Origin: Sphingomonas panacisoli
Lineage (GTDB): Bacteria > Pseudomonadota > Alphaproteobacteria > Sphingomonadales > Sphingomonadaceae
Reading direction: 5' to 3'
NCBI RefSeq assembly: GCF_007859635.1
Contig: NZ_CP042306.1
Location: 3,112,001 to 3,176,000, forward strand
Length of the DNA stretch: 64,000 bases
Shown: piece after piece, positions 43,336 to 53,180 of the stretch
Layout of the letters: each line of letters begins with the position of its first letter
How positions within the stretch are numbered: position 1 is the stretch's first letter
The notes under the pieces: model-generated
The model's database searches: none
Told to the model about the DNA's origin: nothing
The model's input: only the letters and a program-made list of their open reading frames with translations
Position numbers and translations under genes: made by a program

Positions 43336-44514
43336 GTGGCCGAGATGAACTACGAGCCGAGCGGCAGATATGCGCTCACCGACGAGACCGAGCAGCCGTC
43401 GCGCCGCCGGACGTGGATCATCGCCGGCGTCATCGTCGTCCTGGTCCTGATCGCCGCTTTCGTGATGATGCGGCCGAGCAAGCCCGCGTCCGACGCCGGC
43501 GCGGCCGGCGGTCAGCAGGGCGACCAATTGCCCCCCGTCACCGTTGCCGCGCCAGGCAACAACGTCGTCGATCGCACGATCACCGGCACCGGCAGCCTGG
43601 CGGCGCGCGTCGACATGCCCGTCGGCGTGGCCGGCGAAGGCGGTCGCGTGACCGCCGTCCTGGTCCAGCCCGGCCAGTGGGTCGGCGCGGGTCAGGTGCT
43701 GGCGACGGTCGACAGCTCGGTCCAGGTGCAGACGGCGAACAGCCTGGAAGCGCAGATCGCGGTCGCTCGCGCCGATGCAAAGATCGCGCAATCCAATGTC
43801 GATCGCGCGCAGTCGCTGGTCGGCAAGGGGTTCATCTCCAAGGCCGATCTCGAGACTAAGATCGCAACGCGCGACGCCGCCAATGCGCGCGTCCGGGTCG
43901 CCGAAGCGACGCTGTCGCAGCAGCGCGCGGCGAACGGCCGGCTCGCGATTCGCGCACCCGCCGCCGGCCTCGTGCTGACGCGCTCGGTAGAGCCCGGCCA
44001 GATCGTCAGCGCCGGATCGGGCGCGCTGTTCCGCATGGCCAAGGGCGGCGAGATGGAGCTGCGTGCCGAACTGTCCGAAGGCGATATCCAGAGCCTCAAC
44101 GTCGGCGCCCGCGCGCAAGTGACCCCGGTCGGCAGCACCCAGACGTTCAACGGCGCCATCTGGCAGATTTCGCCGGTGATCGACCCGCAGTCGCGCCGCG
44201 GCATCGTACGAATCGCGATCCCGTTCGACAAGGCGCTGCGCCCGGGCGGCTTCGCCTCGGCATCGATCTATGGCGGCGCGAACACGCTGCCGGTGCTGCC
44301 CAATTCGGCGATTCAGACCGACGCGAGCGGCAATTTCGTGTATATCGTCGGCAAGGACGACAAGGTCGAACGCCGCGCGATCAAGACCGGCGAAGTGTCC
44401 GATCGCGGTGTGTCGGTGGTGTCGGGCCTGACCGGCAGCGAACGCGTCGTGCTGTCGGCGGGCGCGTTCCTGAACGCCGGCCAGAAGGTCAAGCCGATCC
44501 TGCGTAAGCCCTGA
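43336..44514 (+). CDS. RND efflux periplasmic adaptor (membrane fusion protein)
   Basis: A 392-residue adaptor. One membrane anchor ('TWIIAGVIVVLVLIAAFVMM', about 25-46) is followed by a lipoyl/barrel-sandwich region, a helical hairpin around 'NSLEAQIAVARADAKIAQSN' and beta-barrel domains ending 'VVSGLTGSERVVLSAG'. It should link the RND pump at 44542 to an outer-membrane channel. No TolC-type gene is next to it. The start is GTG 43336 or ATG 43345; the latter has the better spacing to GGGGAC. Confidence 0.93.
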   Translation: MAEMNYEPSGRYALTDETEQPSRRRTWIIAGVIVVLVLIAAFVMMRPSKPASDAGAAGGQQGDQLPPVTVAAPGNNVVDRTITGTGSLAARVDMPVGVAGEGGRVTAVLVQPGQWVGAGQVLATVDSSVQVQTANSLEAQIAVARADAKIAQSNVDRAQSLVGKGFISKADLETKIATRDAANARVRVAEATLSQQRAANGRLAIRAPAAGLVLTRSVEPGQIVSAGSGALFRMAKGGEMELRAELSEGDIQSLNVGARAQVTPVGSTQTFNGAIWQISPVIDPQSRRGIVRIAIPFDKALRPGGFASASIYGGANTLPVLPNSAIQTDASGNFVYIVGKDDKVERRAIKTGEVSDRGVSVVSGLTGSERVVLSAGAFLNAGQKVKPILRKP

Positions 44515-44541
44515 CGGGCGCGAGTGTGAGGAACTGAGGTC

Positions 44542-47500
44542 ATGAGCTTCCGCAATATCTCCGCCTGGTCGATCCGGAACCCGGTGCCCAGCCTCGTCGC
44601 GTTCATGATGCTGACGCTGGCGGGGCTCGTCGCGTTCGCCACGATGAAAGTCAACAACGACCCCGACATCGATTTCCCGGTCGTCATCATCTCGATCTCG
44701 CAGCCCGGCGCCGCGCCGACCGAGCTCGAGAACCAGGTCACGCAGAAGGTCGAGGCCGCGGTCCGCAGCCTGTCGGGCATCGACGAGATCAATTCGAACG
44801 TCACCGAAGGCAATTCGACGACGGTCGTACAGCTCAACATCGGCACCCCCATCGACCGCGCCGTCGAGGACGTGCGCAGCGCGCTGCAGCAGATCCGCGG
44901 GTCGTTGCCCGACGGCATTCTGGAGCCGCAGGTCGAACGCGCCAACACCACCGGCAACGACCTGGCCAGCTACGCCGCGATCACCAGCGACATGTCGATC
45001 GAGGAATTGAGCTGGTACATCGACAATACCGTCACCAAGGAATTGCAGGCGGTCAGCGGCATGGCGACCGTCAACCGCAACGGCGGCGTCGACCGCGAAA
45101 TCCGCGTCAAGCTCGACCCCGCCAAGCTGCAATCGCTCGGTCTGACCTCGAGCCAGGTCAACGCGCAGCTCCGGCAGGTCAACCTCAACGCCTCGGGGGG
45201 CCGCGCCGAGATCGCCGGGTCCGAACAGTCGGTCCGCGTGCTCGGCAACGCCGCGAACGCCTATGCGCTCAGTCAGACCCAGATTTCGGTCGGCAACGGC
45301 CGCATGGTCAAGCTGTCCGACATCGCGACGGTACAGGACCAGTTCGCCGAGCAGCGCTCCGCCTCGCAATATGACGGGCGCCAGACGATCACGTTCGACT
45401 TCCAGCGCGCCAAGGGCGCGTCCGACGTCAGCGTGTTCCACGGCGCCGAAAAGGCGCTGGCGGACCTCGAAAAGAAGGATCCGCGGGTCAAGTTCAAGCT
45501 GATCTTCAACGAAACCGAATATGCCGAAAAGCAGTATCATTCGGCGATCGAAGCGATGTTGGAAGGCGCCGGTCTCGCCGTCCTGATCGTGTTCCTGTTC
45601 CTGCGCGACTGGCGCGCGACGGCGATTTCCGCACTCGCGATCCCGCTGTCGGCGATCCCGACCTTCTGGATCATGCAGTTGCTCGGCTTCACGCTCAACC
45701 AGATGACGCTGCTGGCGCTCAGCCTGGTCGCGGGCGTGCTGGTCGACGACGCGATCGTGGAGATCGAGAACATCGTCCGCCACATGCGCATGGGCAAGAC
45801 GGCGTACCAGGCATCCATCGACGCCGCGGACGAAATCGGCCTCGCGGTGCTGGCGACGACGATGTCGATCGTCGCGGTGTTCCTGCCGGTCGGGCTGATG
45901 CCCGGCGTGTCGGGTCAGTTCTTCAAGAATTTCGGCCTGACCGTCGTCGCCTCGGTGCTGATGTCGCTGGCCGTCGCGCGCCTGATCACGCCGATGATCG
46001 CGGCCTATTTCCTGAAGGCGCATGGCCAGGCGAGCCATGGCGAAGGCCGGTTGATGGACGCGTACATGGGCGCGCTGCGCTGGACGCTCAAGCATCGCTG
46101 GTCGTCGATCGTCGCCGGCGCGGTCGCGCTGTTGCTGACGGTGATGTTCTTCGCGATCCTGCCGCAATCGTTCCAGCCGGACCAGGACCAGGACGCCTCG
46201 ACCGCGACGATCGAAATGGTGCCTGGTACGACGCTGGCGGAAACGCAGGCGGTGGTCGACAAGGTCACCGACATCCTGCGCAAGCAACCGCAGGTGGCGG
46301 ACGTCTATAGCCGCGCCTTCGTCGGCAACGGCCGCGTCACCGCGATCTTCAAGAAGGACAAGAACAAGACGAGCGTGAAGTTCGAGCGCGATCTCGCGAC
46401 GACGCTGGCGGCGATTCCCGACGCGCGCGTGTCGTTCCGCTCGCAACAGGGCTGGGGATCCAGCGGGCGCGACATCACGATCGTGCTCGGCGGCAGCGAT
46501 CCCAAGCTGCTCAACGATACCGGGCAGAAGATCGTAGCGGAAATGTCCAAGCTGAAGAGCGTGGTCGCGCCGCGCATCCAGGGCGACCTCCAGCAGCCCG
46601 AACTCGTGATCCGTCCGCGCTTCGACCTCGCCGCCGATCTCGGCGTGACGACGCAGGCGCTGTCGAGCGCGATCCGGCTCGCAACCTTGGGCGATATCGA
46701 GCAGAACAAGGCGAAGTTCTCGTTGAGCGATCGCCAGGTGCCGATCACCGTCGCGCTCGAGCAATCGAGCCGGTCGCGGATGGCGACGATCCAGAACCTG
46801 CCCGTGCCGACCGCGACCGGCGGATCGGTACCGCTATCGACCGTCGCCGACATCGGCTTCGGCGCGAGCCCGTCGAAGATCCAGCGCGTCCAGCTGCAGC
46901 GTCAGCTGACCGTCGGCGCCGATCTGGGTCTCAATCCCAAGACCGGCAAGCCGCTGGTGTCGAGCCAGGCCTGGAAGGACATCGACGCGTTGCCGACGAT
47001 GAAGAACCTGCCGAGCGGGGTGGAGAAGCTGACGCTCGGCCAGGCCAAGTGGCAGGGCGAGATGATCAACAACTTCCTGGTCGCGGTGGTGGCCGGGGTG
47101 CTGCTGGTGCTCGCGGTGCTGGTGCTGCTCTATCGCCGCGTCCTGCCGCCGTTCGTCAACATGGGGTCACTGTTGCTCGCCCCGCTCGGCGGCTTGGTCG
47201 CGTTGTGGATCACCGGCCAGCCGATCTCGATGCCGGTCTATATCGGCCTGCTGATGCTGCTCGGCATCGTCGCCAAGAACTCGATCCTGCTGATCGATTT
47301 CGCGCTGGAGGAAATGCAGAAGGGCATCGATAGCCTGGTCGCAATCGAGGATGCGGGACACAAGCGCGCGCAGCCGATCGTGATGACCACCGTCGCGATG
47401 GTCGCCGGCATGGTGCCGACCGCGGTGTCGTTGTCGGGCGACGCATCGTGGCGCGCGCCGATGGGCATCGTCGTGATCGGGGGCCTGATCCTATCGACCG

Positions 47501-47688
47501 TGCTCACGCTGCTGATCGTACCCGCCAGCTTCAGCCTGGCGGTGGGTGTCGAGAAATGGCTGGGGCCGAAACTCGGCCGCCGTCTGCTAACCTATCGCCC
47601 CGGCGACGACGGATCGACGGTGATCGAAGGCCCCACCGGGCCACGGCCGATCGGCTATCATGGCGAGGGGCCTCAGCCCGCCGAATGA
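44542..47688 (+). CDS. RND efflux permease (HAE1/AcrB type)
   Basis: A 1048-residue inner-membrane proton-driven exporter. Helix 1 is in 'PVPSLVAFMMLTLAGLVAFA', there are two large periplasmic loops, and a central 12-helix plan. The proton-relay Asp pair is in 'VAGVLVDDAIVEIENIVRHM' (helix 4), and the conserved RND block 'LLGIVAKNSILLIDFALEE' is present. Full length is normal. It is 27 nt after the adaptor gene. Drug or solvent specificity cannot be read. A 1201-codon frame on the other strand is a shadow. Confidence 0.95.
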   Translation: MSFRNISAWSIRNPVPSLVAFMMLTLAGLVAFATMKVNNDPDIDFPVVIISISQPGAAPTELENQVTQKVEAAVRSLSGIDEINSNVTEGNSTTVVQLNIGTPIDRAVEDVRSALQQIRGSLPDGILEPQVERANTTGNDLASYAAITSDMSIEELSWYIDNTVTKELQAVSGMATVNRNGGVDREIRVKLDPAKLQSLGLTSSQVNAQLRQVNLNASGGRAEIAGSEQSVRVLGNAANAYALSQTQISVGNGRMVKLSDIATVQDQFAEQRSASQYDGRQTITFDFQRAKGASDVSVFHGAEKALADLEKKDPRVKFKLIFNETEYAEKQYHSAIEAMLEGAGLAVLIVFLFLRDWRATAISALAIPLSAIPTFWIMQLLGFTLNQMTLLALSLVAGVLVDDAIVEIENIVRHMRMGKTAYQASIDAADEIGLAVLATTMSIVAVFLPVGLMPGVSGQFFKNFGLTVVASVLMSLAVARLITPMIAAYFLKAHGQASHGEGRLMDAYMGALRWTLKHRWSSIVAGAVALLLTVMFFAILPQSFQPDQDQDASTATIEMVPGTTLAETQAVVDKVTDILRKQPQVADVYSRAFVGNGRVTAIFKKDKNKTSVKFERDLATTLAAIPDARVSFRSQQGWGSSGRDITIVLGGSDPKLLNDTGQKIVAEMSKLKSVVAPRIQGDLQQPELVIRPRFDLAADLGVTTQALSSAIRLATLGDIEQNKAKFSLSDRQVPITVALEQSSRSRMATIQNLPVPTATGGSVPLSTVADIGFGASPSKIQRVQLQRQLTVGADLGLNPKTGKPLVSSQAWKDIDALPTMKNLPSGVEKLTLGQAKWQGEMINNFLVAVVAGVLLVLAVLVLLYRRVLPPFVNMGSLLLAPLGGLVALWITGQPISMPVYIGLLMLLGIVAKNSILLIDFALEEMQKGIDSLVAIEDAGHKRAQPIVMTTVAMVAGMVPTAVSLSGDASWRAPMGIVVIGGLILSTVLTLLIVPASFSLAVGVEKWLGPKLGRRLLTYRPGDDGSTVIEGPTGPRPIGYHGEGPQPAE

Positions 47689-47733
47689 AGCAATCGCGGG
47701 GAAGGGCTTGAACCTTCCCCCGATTGAGCGATT

Positions 47734-49008
47734 GTGCCGCAGGTGAAGCTCTCGCTTCCTCTGCCCGGTTCGTCCGCCATCCCGCCCGCCTTGCGCCGGA
47801 TGCGCATCGTCGCGACAGCGCTGTTACTGGCGATGGCGGCGTTGTTCCTGATCGCGCGCGCGCTCGGCGATCAGCATCCCGCCTGGGGCTTCGTCCGTGC
47901 GTTCGCGGAAGCCGCGATGGTCGGCGGCTTGGCCGACTGGTTCGCGGTGACGGCGCTGTTCCGCCACCCGCTCGGCCTGCCGATCCCGCACACCGCGATC
48001 GTGCCGCGCAACAAGGATCGGATCGGCGATACGCTCGCCAATTTCCTGCGCGACAATTTCCTGATCCCGCGTGTGGTCGCGCGGCGCATGCAGCGCTTGG
48101 ACGTCGCGGGCGCGGCCGGGCGTTGGCTGGCGAACCCCAAAGGAGCGACCGAGGGGCGGTTGCGCCGGGGCGCGTCGCGGCTGGCGGCCGACATGCTCGA
48201 ATCGCTCGATCAGGAGCGGCTCGGCGGAATGGTGCGGACGACACTCGCGCAACGTCTGCGCGCGCTTGAAGTCTCGCCCCTGCTTGGCAACGCGCTCGCC
48301 GCCGCGATCGCCGAGAACCGCCATATTCCCTTGCTCGACGGCATCGTCAAATGGTCGGCCAAGGTGCTGGAGGCGAACGAGCCGGTGATCCGCGCGATGG
48401 TGCACGAACGCGCGGGGTCGCTGATGCGCTTCACCGGGCTCGACGAGACGCTGGCCAACAAGATCATCGCCGGGCTCGACGGCATGATCCGCGACATGGC
48501 GGCCGACCCCGACCATCCGCTGCGCGCCAAGGCCGACGAAGGCCTCGCGCAACTCGCGCACGACCTTCAGCACGATCCGGCGATGCAGGCACGGGTCGAG
48601 GGGTTCAAGGCCGAGATGCTCGACAATCCCGCGCTGTCGGATTGGTGGCAGGGCATCTGGGAACAGATGCGCGGCGCGATGCTCAAGATCGCGCGCGACC
48701 CCGATTCGATGATGGCGGGCCGCTTCGGCGAAGCGTTGCGCCAACTCGGCACAACGTTGCAGGAGGATCCCGAGTTGGCTGCGACGATCAACCGCTTCGC
48801 GCGCCGCGCCGCGGTCGGCACCGCCGCCGATTACGGCGACGCGATCGTACGGCTGGTGTCGGAAACGGTGCGCGGCTGGGACGCGCAGACAATCACGCGG
48901 CGGCTGGAGAATGCGGTCGGCCGCGACCTGCAATATATTCGGATCAACGGGACATTGGTCGGCGGGCTGGTCGGCGTGGCGATCCACACCATCGACGTCG
49001 CATTCTAG
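47734..49008 (+). CDS. DUF445 membrane protein
   Basis: A 424-residue protein, GTG start. N-terminal helix 'MRIVATALLLAMAALFLIAR' and the conserved 'AFAEAAMVGGLADWFAVTAL' with 'FRHPLGLPIPHTAIVPRNKD' are the DUF445 (YjiN) signature. A second membrane helix is at the very end ('LVGGLVGVAIHTIDVAF'), leaving a large soluble loop rich in helices. Function unknown. Its TAG overlaps that of the convergent HAD gene (CTAG). Confidence 0.88.
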   Translation: MPQVKLSLPLPGSSAIPPALRRMRIVATALLLAMAALFLIARALGDQHPAWGFVRAFAEAAMVGGLADWFAVTALFRHPLGLPIPHTAIVPRNKDRIGDTLANFLRDNFLIPRVVARRMQRLDVAGAAGRWLANPKGATEGRLRRGASRLAADMLESLDQERLGGMVRTTLAQRLRALEVSPLLGNALAAAIAENRHIPLLDGIVKWSAKVLEANEPVIRAMVHERAGSLMRFTGLDETLANKIIAGLDGMIRDMAADPDHPLRAKADEGLAQLAHDLQHDPAMQARVEGFKAEMLDNPALSDWWQGIWEQMRGAMLKIARDPDSMMAGRFGEALRQLGTTLQEDPELAATINRFARRAAVGTAADYGDAIVRLVSETVRGWDAQTITRRLENAVGRDLQYIRINGTLVGGLVGVAIHTIDVAF

Positions 49009-49670
49009 CGCCAGTCGAGGATCGGCCAGCCTTTCTCCACCGCCAGCGCGCGCAATTTGGCGTGCGGATTGACCGCGAACGGCTCGTCGGCCCAGGCGAG
49101 CGTCGGGGCGTCAGAGACATGGTCCGAATAGAAGCGGATCTGCGCGTCGCTCCGCGCGATCCCCTCCTTCGCCATCCATGCCTCGATCATCCGCAATTTG
49201 GCGTCGGCATAGCAATTCTCGCCCGCGATCCGCGCGATCATGAGCTCGCCGTCGACGGTCGAGGGCGTCGCGACGACATCGTCGATCCCAAGCGCGCGGG
49301 CGATCGGCCGGACGTAGAAATCGTACGACGCGGTCGCCAGCACGACGCGGTAGCCCGCCGCCCTGTCCGCGGCGATCCGCGCGCGCGCTTCGTCGTAGAC
49401 GTCCTCGGCCGCGATCCGCGCCCCGAAGTCCTCGGCGATCGTGGTCGCCGTCTTGAGGTCGGCGCGCCGGCCCATCACCAGCGCCTGCGTCATCTCCTTC
49501 AATCGCGCGCGATCGATCAGCTTGAATGCATACAGCAGGGCCGGTCCCGGCACCGCCGAAAGGCCGATCCCGTCCCAGGGGCGGCTGCGGGCATAGTGGG
49601 TCAGGAACAGCGTCCACGTCGCGCGTCGCGTGATCGTCTTGTCCATGTCGTAGATTGCGAGCCGGTGCAT
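49005..49670 (-). CDS. HAD-IB family phosphatase (SerB-like)
   Basis: A 221-residue HAD hydrolase. The nucleophile motif is 'AIYDMDKTITRRATW' (DxDxT), the second motif 'VVLATASYDFYVRPIARALG', and the C-terminal acidic motif is in 'YSDHVSDAPTLAWADEPFAV'. Subfamily IB contains phosphoserine phosphatase and lipid-phosphate phosphatases; the substrate is open. It is divergent from the Mla-type operon, which makes a lipid-related substrate conceivable (inference). Confidence 0.88.
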   Translation of the reverse strand: MHRLAIYDMDKTITRRATWTLFLTHYARSRPWDGIGLSAVPGPALLYAFKLIDRARLKEMTQALVMGRRADLKTATTIAEDFGARIAAEDVYDEARARIAADRAAGYRVVLATASYDFYVRPIARALGIDDVVATPSTVDGELMIARIAGENCYADAKLRMIEAWMAKEGIARSDAQIRFYSDHVSDAPTLAWADEPFAVNPHAKLRALAVEKGWPILDWR

Positions 49671-49720
49671 CGCGCCATGTTATTGCCGATCCACCCATAA
49701 TCTTCCATGGTCCGTGTCGA

Positions 49721-50821
49721 ATGAGCGACGCCGCAGCCTTTACCGACGACGGCAACGCCGGCACGCTGCGTTTTTCGGGCAGTTTGTCGCTGGCCAAGTT
49801 GGGCGACCTGCCGGATCGGCTAGCGGCGTATGAGGGTGAGGCGGAGCGGCTCGATCTGTCGGGAATCCAGCGGATCGACACGATCGGCGCCTGGACGATC
49901 CATCGTTTCGCGCAAAAGAACGGCGCCGCGGTCGAGGGGCTGACGCCCGACGGCCAGCATCTGTTCGACCAGGTCGTTGCTGCCGACCAGCCCGTGCGGA
50001 TCCGCGGCGAACACGTCCCCGCATTCCAGCGCGTGCTCGGCGAGGTCGGCGACGCGACGGTGCAGGCCGGCAAGACGCTCTACGGCCTGCTCGGCTTCCT
50101 CGGCGGGACCGTGCTCGCGTTCGGCGCGGTCGTCGCGCACCGCCGGTTCCGCTTCAACGCGACGGTCCAGCAGTTCGAAGTGGTCGGCGTCTCCGCGCTC
50201 GCCATCATCGGGCTGATGAGCTTCCTGATCGGCATCGTCATCGCGCAGCAGGGCGCGGTCCAGCTGCGGCAGTTCGGCGCCGAAATCTATACGATCAACC
50301 TGGTCGGCCGCCTGTCGTTCCGTGAGCTCGGCGTGCTGATGACCGCTATCATGGTCGCGGGCCGCTCCGGCTCCGCATTCGCCGCGCAGATCGGCACGAT
50401 GAAGCTGACCGAGGAAATCGACGCGATGCGCACGATCGGCGTGTCCCCGATGGAGGCGTTGGTCGTGCCGCGCGTGCTCGCCTCGACGCTGATGATGATC
50501 CTGCTCGGTTTCTATTCGGCGCTGATCGGGATCATCGGCGGCGGGCTGTTGTGCTGGCTTTCGCTTGGCATTCCGCCGGTCACCTATATCCAGCAGATCC
50601 GCGAAGTCGTGCCGATCAGCGACGTCTATATCGGCCTGATCAAGGCGCCCGTGTTCGGTGCGATCATCGGCATGGCGGGCTGTTTCCAGGGCATGCAGGT
50701 CGAAGCGGACGCCGAACAGGTCGGTCTCCGGACGACCGCCGCGGTGGTCCAGGGCATCTTCCTGGTGATCGTGCTCGACGCCTTTTTCGCGGTGTTCTTT
50801 TCCTCCGCCGGGTGGCCGTGA
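49721..50821 (+). CDS. mlaE: Mla-type ABC permease with N-terminal STAS-like domain
   Basis: A 366-residue protein. Residues 1-100 resemble a STAS/MlaB-like domain ('ERLDLSGIQRIDTIGAWTIH'), and residues about 115-366 are MlaE ('VVGVSALAIIGLMSFLIGIV', 'MVAGRSGSAFAAQIGTMKLT', 'PRVLASTLMMILLGFYSAL'). In E. coli MlaB and MlaE are separate; here they are one chain. It should form the inner-membrane core of a phospholipid transporter. Its TGA overlaps the ATG of the ATPase gene by 1 nt. Confidence 0.93.
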   Translation: MSDAAAFTDDGNAGTLRFSGSLSLAKLGDLPDRLAAYEGEAERLDLSGIQRIDTIGAWTIHRFAQKNGAAVEGLTPDGQHLFDQVVAADQPVRIRGEHVPAFQRVLGEVGDATVQAGKTLYGLLGFLGGTVLAFGAVVAHRRFRFNATVQQFEVVGVSALAIIGLMSFLIGIVIAQQGAVQLRQFGAEIYTINLVGRLSFRELGVLMTAIMVAGRSGSAFAAQIGTMKLTEEIDAMRTIGVSPMEALVVPRVLASTLMMILLGFYSALIGIIGGGLLCWLSLGIPPVTYIQQIREVVPISDVYIGLIKAPVFGAIIGMAGCFQGMQVEADAEQVGLRTTAAVVQGIFLVIVLDAFFAVFFSSAGWP

Positions 50822-51636
50822 TGGCGACGAAGAAAGACGTCATCATCAGCGTGCGCGGGCTGAAGAACAGCTTCGGCGACCAGATCGTGCACGAGGATCT
50901 CGACCTCGACGTCTATCGCGGCGAGATCATCGGCGTGGTCGGTGGCTCGGGCACGGGCAAGTCGGTGCTGATGCGATCGATCATCGGCCTCCAGACCCCC
51001 GACGAGGGCGAGGTCACCGTATTCGGCGAGCCGACGATCGGCCGCGAAGAGACCGAGGCGACCAATATCCGCAAGCGCTGGGGTATCCTGTTCCAGGGCG
51101 GCGCCTTGTTCTCGACCTTGACCGTCGCCGAGAATGTCGAGGTGCCGATCAAGGAATTCTATCCCGATCTTGACCCCGTGCTGCTCGACGAAATCGCGTC
51201 GTACAAGGTGGTGATGACCGGCCTGCCGCCCGATGCCGGCCCCAAATACCCGGCCGAACTGTCGGGCGGCATGAAGAAGCGCGCCGGCCTGGCCCGCGCG
51301 CTCGCGCTCGACCCCGAATTGCTGTTCCTCGACGAACCGACCGCGGGTCTCGACCCGATCGGCGCCGCGGCATTCGACGAACTGACCAAATCGCTCCAGC
51401 GCACCATGGGGCTGACGGTGTTCCTGATCACCCACGATCTCGACTCGCTCTATGCGATCTGCGACCGTGTCGCGGTGTTGGCGGACAAGAAAGTGATCGC
51501 GGTCGGCACCATCGACGAGTTGATCGCGTTGGACCATCCGTGGATCGAAGAATATTTCAAGGGGCCGCGGGGGCGCGCGGCGATCGCGACGAAAGAAGCG
51601 CAGGGCGACGTGCTGCAACAAGCAGGGGCTGAGTAA
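50821..51636 (+). CDS. mlaF: Mla-type ABC ATPase
   Basis: A 271-residue ATPase. Walker A is 'GGSGTGKSVLMRSI', signature 'LSGGMKKRAGLARALA', Walker B 'LLFLDEPTAGLDPIG' and switch His in 'FLITHDLDSLY'. 'GLKNSFGDQIVHEDLDLDVY' is typical of MlaF rather than drug exporters. It starts by TGATG overlap with the permease and its stop overlaps the MlaD start by 1 nt (TAATG), so the operon is translationally coupled. Confidence 0.95.
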   Translation: MATKKDVIISVRGLKNSFGDQIVHEDLDLDVYRGEIIGVVGGSGTGKSVLMRSIIGLQTPDEGEVTVFGEPTIGREETEATNIRKRWGILFQGGALFSTLTVAENVEVPIKEFYPDLDPVLLDEIASYKVVMTGLPPDAGPKYPAELSGGMKKRAGLARALALDPELLFLDEPTAGLDPIGAAAFDELTKSLQRTMGLTVFLITHDLDSLYAICDRVAVLADKKVIAVGTIDELIALDHPWIEEYFKGPRGRAAIATKEAQGDVLQQAGAE

Positions 51637-52586
51637 TGGAGACGCGGTCAAACCATGTGCTGGTCGGCGGGGTCGTTCTGATCCTGCTCGCGGTGCTGGC
51701 GCTGTTCATGGTGTGGATTTCGCGCTTCGGCGCGGAAGGGAAACGCGAGTACGACGTTTACTTCAAACAGTCGGTGGACGGCCTCGCCAAAGGCTCCGCG
51801 GTCAACTTCTCGGGTGTGCCGAGCGGCCAGGTCAAGGACATCGCGCTCGATGCCAAATCGCCCGAATTCGTCCGCGTGCGCGTGTCGGTCGATGACAAGA
51901 CGCCGATCCTGCTGGGTACAACCGCGTCGATCCAGGGTAGCTTCACCGGCCCCTCCACCGTCCAGCTCGACGGCGCGCAGACGGGCAAACCGCTGATCAG
52001 CTGCGACAATAGCGCATGCCCGCTCGGCGTACCGATCATCCCGGCCAAGCCTGGCGGTCTCGGCGCGCTGCTGTCGAACGCGCCGCAATTGCTCGAGCGG
52101 CTGACGAACCTGACCGAGCGGCTCACCGCCCTGCTCAGCGACCGCAACCAAGTGTCGATCGCGGGCATCCTCGACAATACGAACAAACTGTCGAAGGCGC
52201 TGGCCGACCGCGGGCCTGAAATCGCCGCCACCCTGGCCGAGACGCGGATAGCTATTCAGAAGGCGGGCGTCGCATCCGAGCAGATCGGCAAGCTCGCCGA
52301 CACGACCAACGGCGTGCTGGCGAACGACATCAAGCCGACCATCGCCAACCTCAACAAGGCGGTTTCGTCGGCGCAGAAGTCGATGGACACGCTCGACGGT
52401 GCAATCGGCGATGCGCGGCCGGGGCTGCAGCGTTTCTCGAAGCAGACCGTCCCCGAAATGAGCCAGCTGATCCACGATCTGCGCGAAATGGCCGCGTCGC
52501 TGTCGTCGGTCGCCGAGAAGATCGACCGCGGCGGCGCCGGGTCGATCGTCGGCAGTCCCAAGCTCCCCGATTACAAGGGCAAGTGA
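51636..52586 (+). CDS. mlaD: MlaD family (MCE domain) protein
   Basis: A 316-residue protein with one N-terminal membrane anchor ('VLVGGVVLILLAVLALFMVW') and one MCE domain (about 38-120: 'YFKQSVDGLAKGSAVNFSGV', 'VRVSVDDKTPILLGTTASIQ'). It is followed by a long helical C-terminal region, as in PqiB/Mce-type lipid carriers with a coiled-coil needle. It should form a hexameric ring passing lipids in the periplasm. Longer than E. coli MlaD (183). Confidence 0.93.
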   Translation: METRSNHVLVGGVVLILLAVLALFMVWISRFGAEGKREYDVYFKQSVDGLAKGSAVNFSGVPSGQVKDIALDAKSPEFVRVRVSVDDKTPILLGTTASIQGSFTGPSTVQLDGAQTGKPLISCDNSACPLGVPIIPAKPGGLGALLSNAPQLLERLTNLTERLTALLSDRNQVSIAGILDNTNKLSKALADRGPEIAATLAETRIAIQKAGVASEQIGKLADTTNGVLANDIKPTIANLNKAVSSAQKSMDTLDGAIGDARPGLQRFSKQTVPEMSQLIHDLREMAASLSSVAEKIDRGGAGSIVGSPKLPDYKGK

Positions 52587-52587
52587 T

Positions 52588-53169
52588 ATGAAGCGCTACC
52601 TACCGCTGCTCCTCGCCATGCCGCTCGCCGGTTGCCTCAACTTCGGGGGCAAGCCGCCCAAGGCGCTGCTGACGCTGACCGCGACAAGCACGTTGCCGGT
52701 CGGATCGACGCAGAATTCCGCCACTGCGAAAACGATCACCATCCTGGTGCCCGCCGTGCCGCAAAGCCTGGCGGTCGCGCGCATTCCGGTGACGACCGGC
52801 GACCAGGTCGCGTACGTCACCAACGCTGCCTGGGTCGAAGCGCCGCAGCGGCTGTTCGCGCGGCTGATGTCCGACACGATTTCCGCCAAGACCGGCCGCG
52901 TCGTGCTGTCGAGCGCGCAGGCGTTCAGCGACCCCGGCGCGCGGCTGTCGGGCGAGCTCCGCAATTTCGGCGTCGATGGTTCGACCGGCCAGGCGGTGGT
53001 GACGTTCGACGGCGCGCTGATCCGCACCGGCGACGGCAACAAGGTCGAAAAGAAGCGCTTCGAGGCACGCGTGCCGATTAGCCCAGTCGATTACACGACG
53101 GTCGGACCGGCGCTGAACCAGGCCGCCAATCAGGTCGCGGGGGAAGTCGCCGACTGGGTCGGTAATTGA
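52588..53169 (+). CDS. ABC-type transport auxiliary lipoprotein (PqiC-like)
   Basis: A 193-residue lipoprotein with lipobox 'MPLAGCLNFGG'. The rest is the ABC-transport auxiliary domain (formerly DUF330/PqiC): 'QVAYVTNAAWVEAPQRLFAR' followed by 'LSGELRNFGVDG'. It would be the outer-membrane-linked partner of the MCE protein. It starts 1 nt after the mlaD stop; the operon ends with a hairpin. Confidence 0.88.
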   Translation: MKRYLPLLLAMPLAGCLNFGGKPPKALLTLTATSTLPVGSTQNSATAKTITILVPAVPQSLAVARIPVTTGDQVAYVTNAAWVEAPQRLFARLMSDTISAKTGRVVLSSAQAFSDPGARLSGELRNFGVDGSTGQAVVTFDGALIRTGDGNKVEKKRFEARVPISPVDYTTVGPALNQAANQVAGEVADWVGN

Positions 53170-53180
53170 GGCTGAGCACA

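Noticed and set aside
43159..46764. 1201-codon open frame on the minus strand
   Set aside because: It lies opposite the RND permease and adaptor, which have clear family motifs. The frame is rich in Arg/His/Asp/Gln, the usual shadow composition in very GC-rich DNA.
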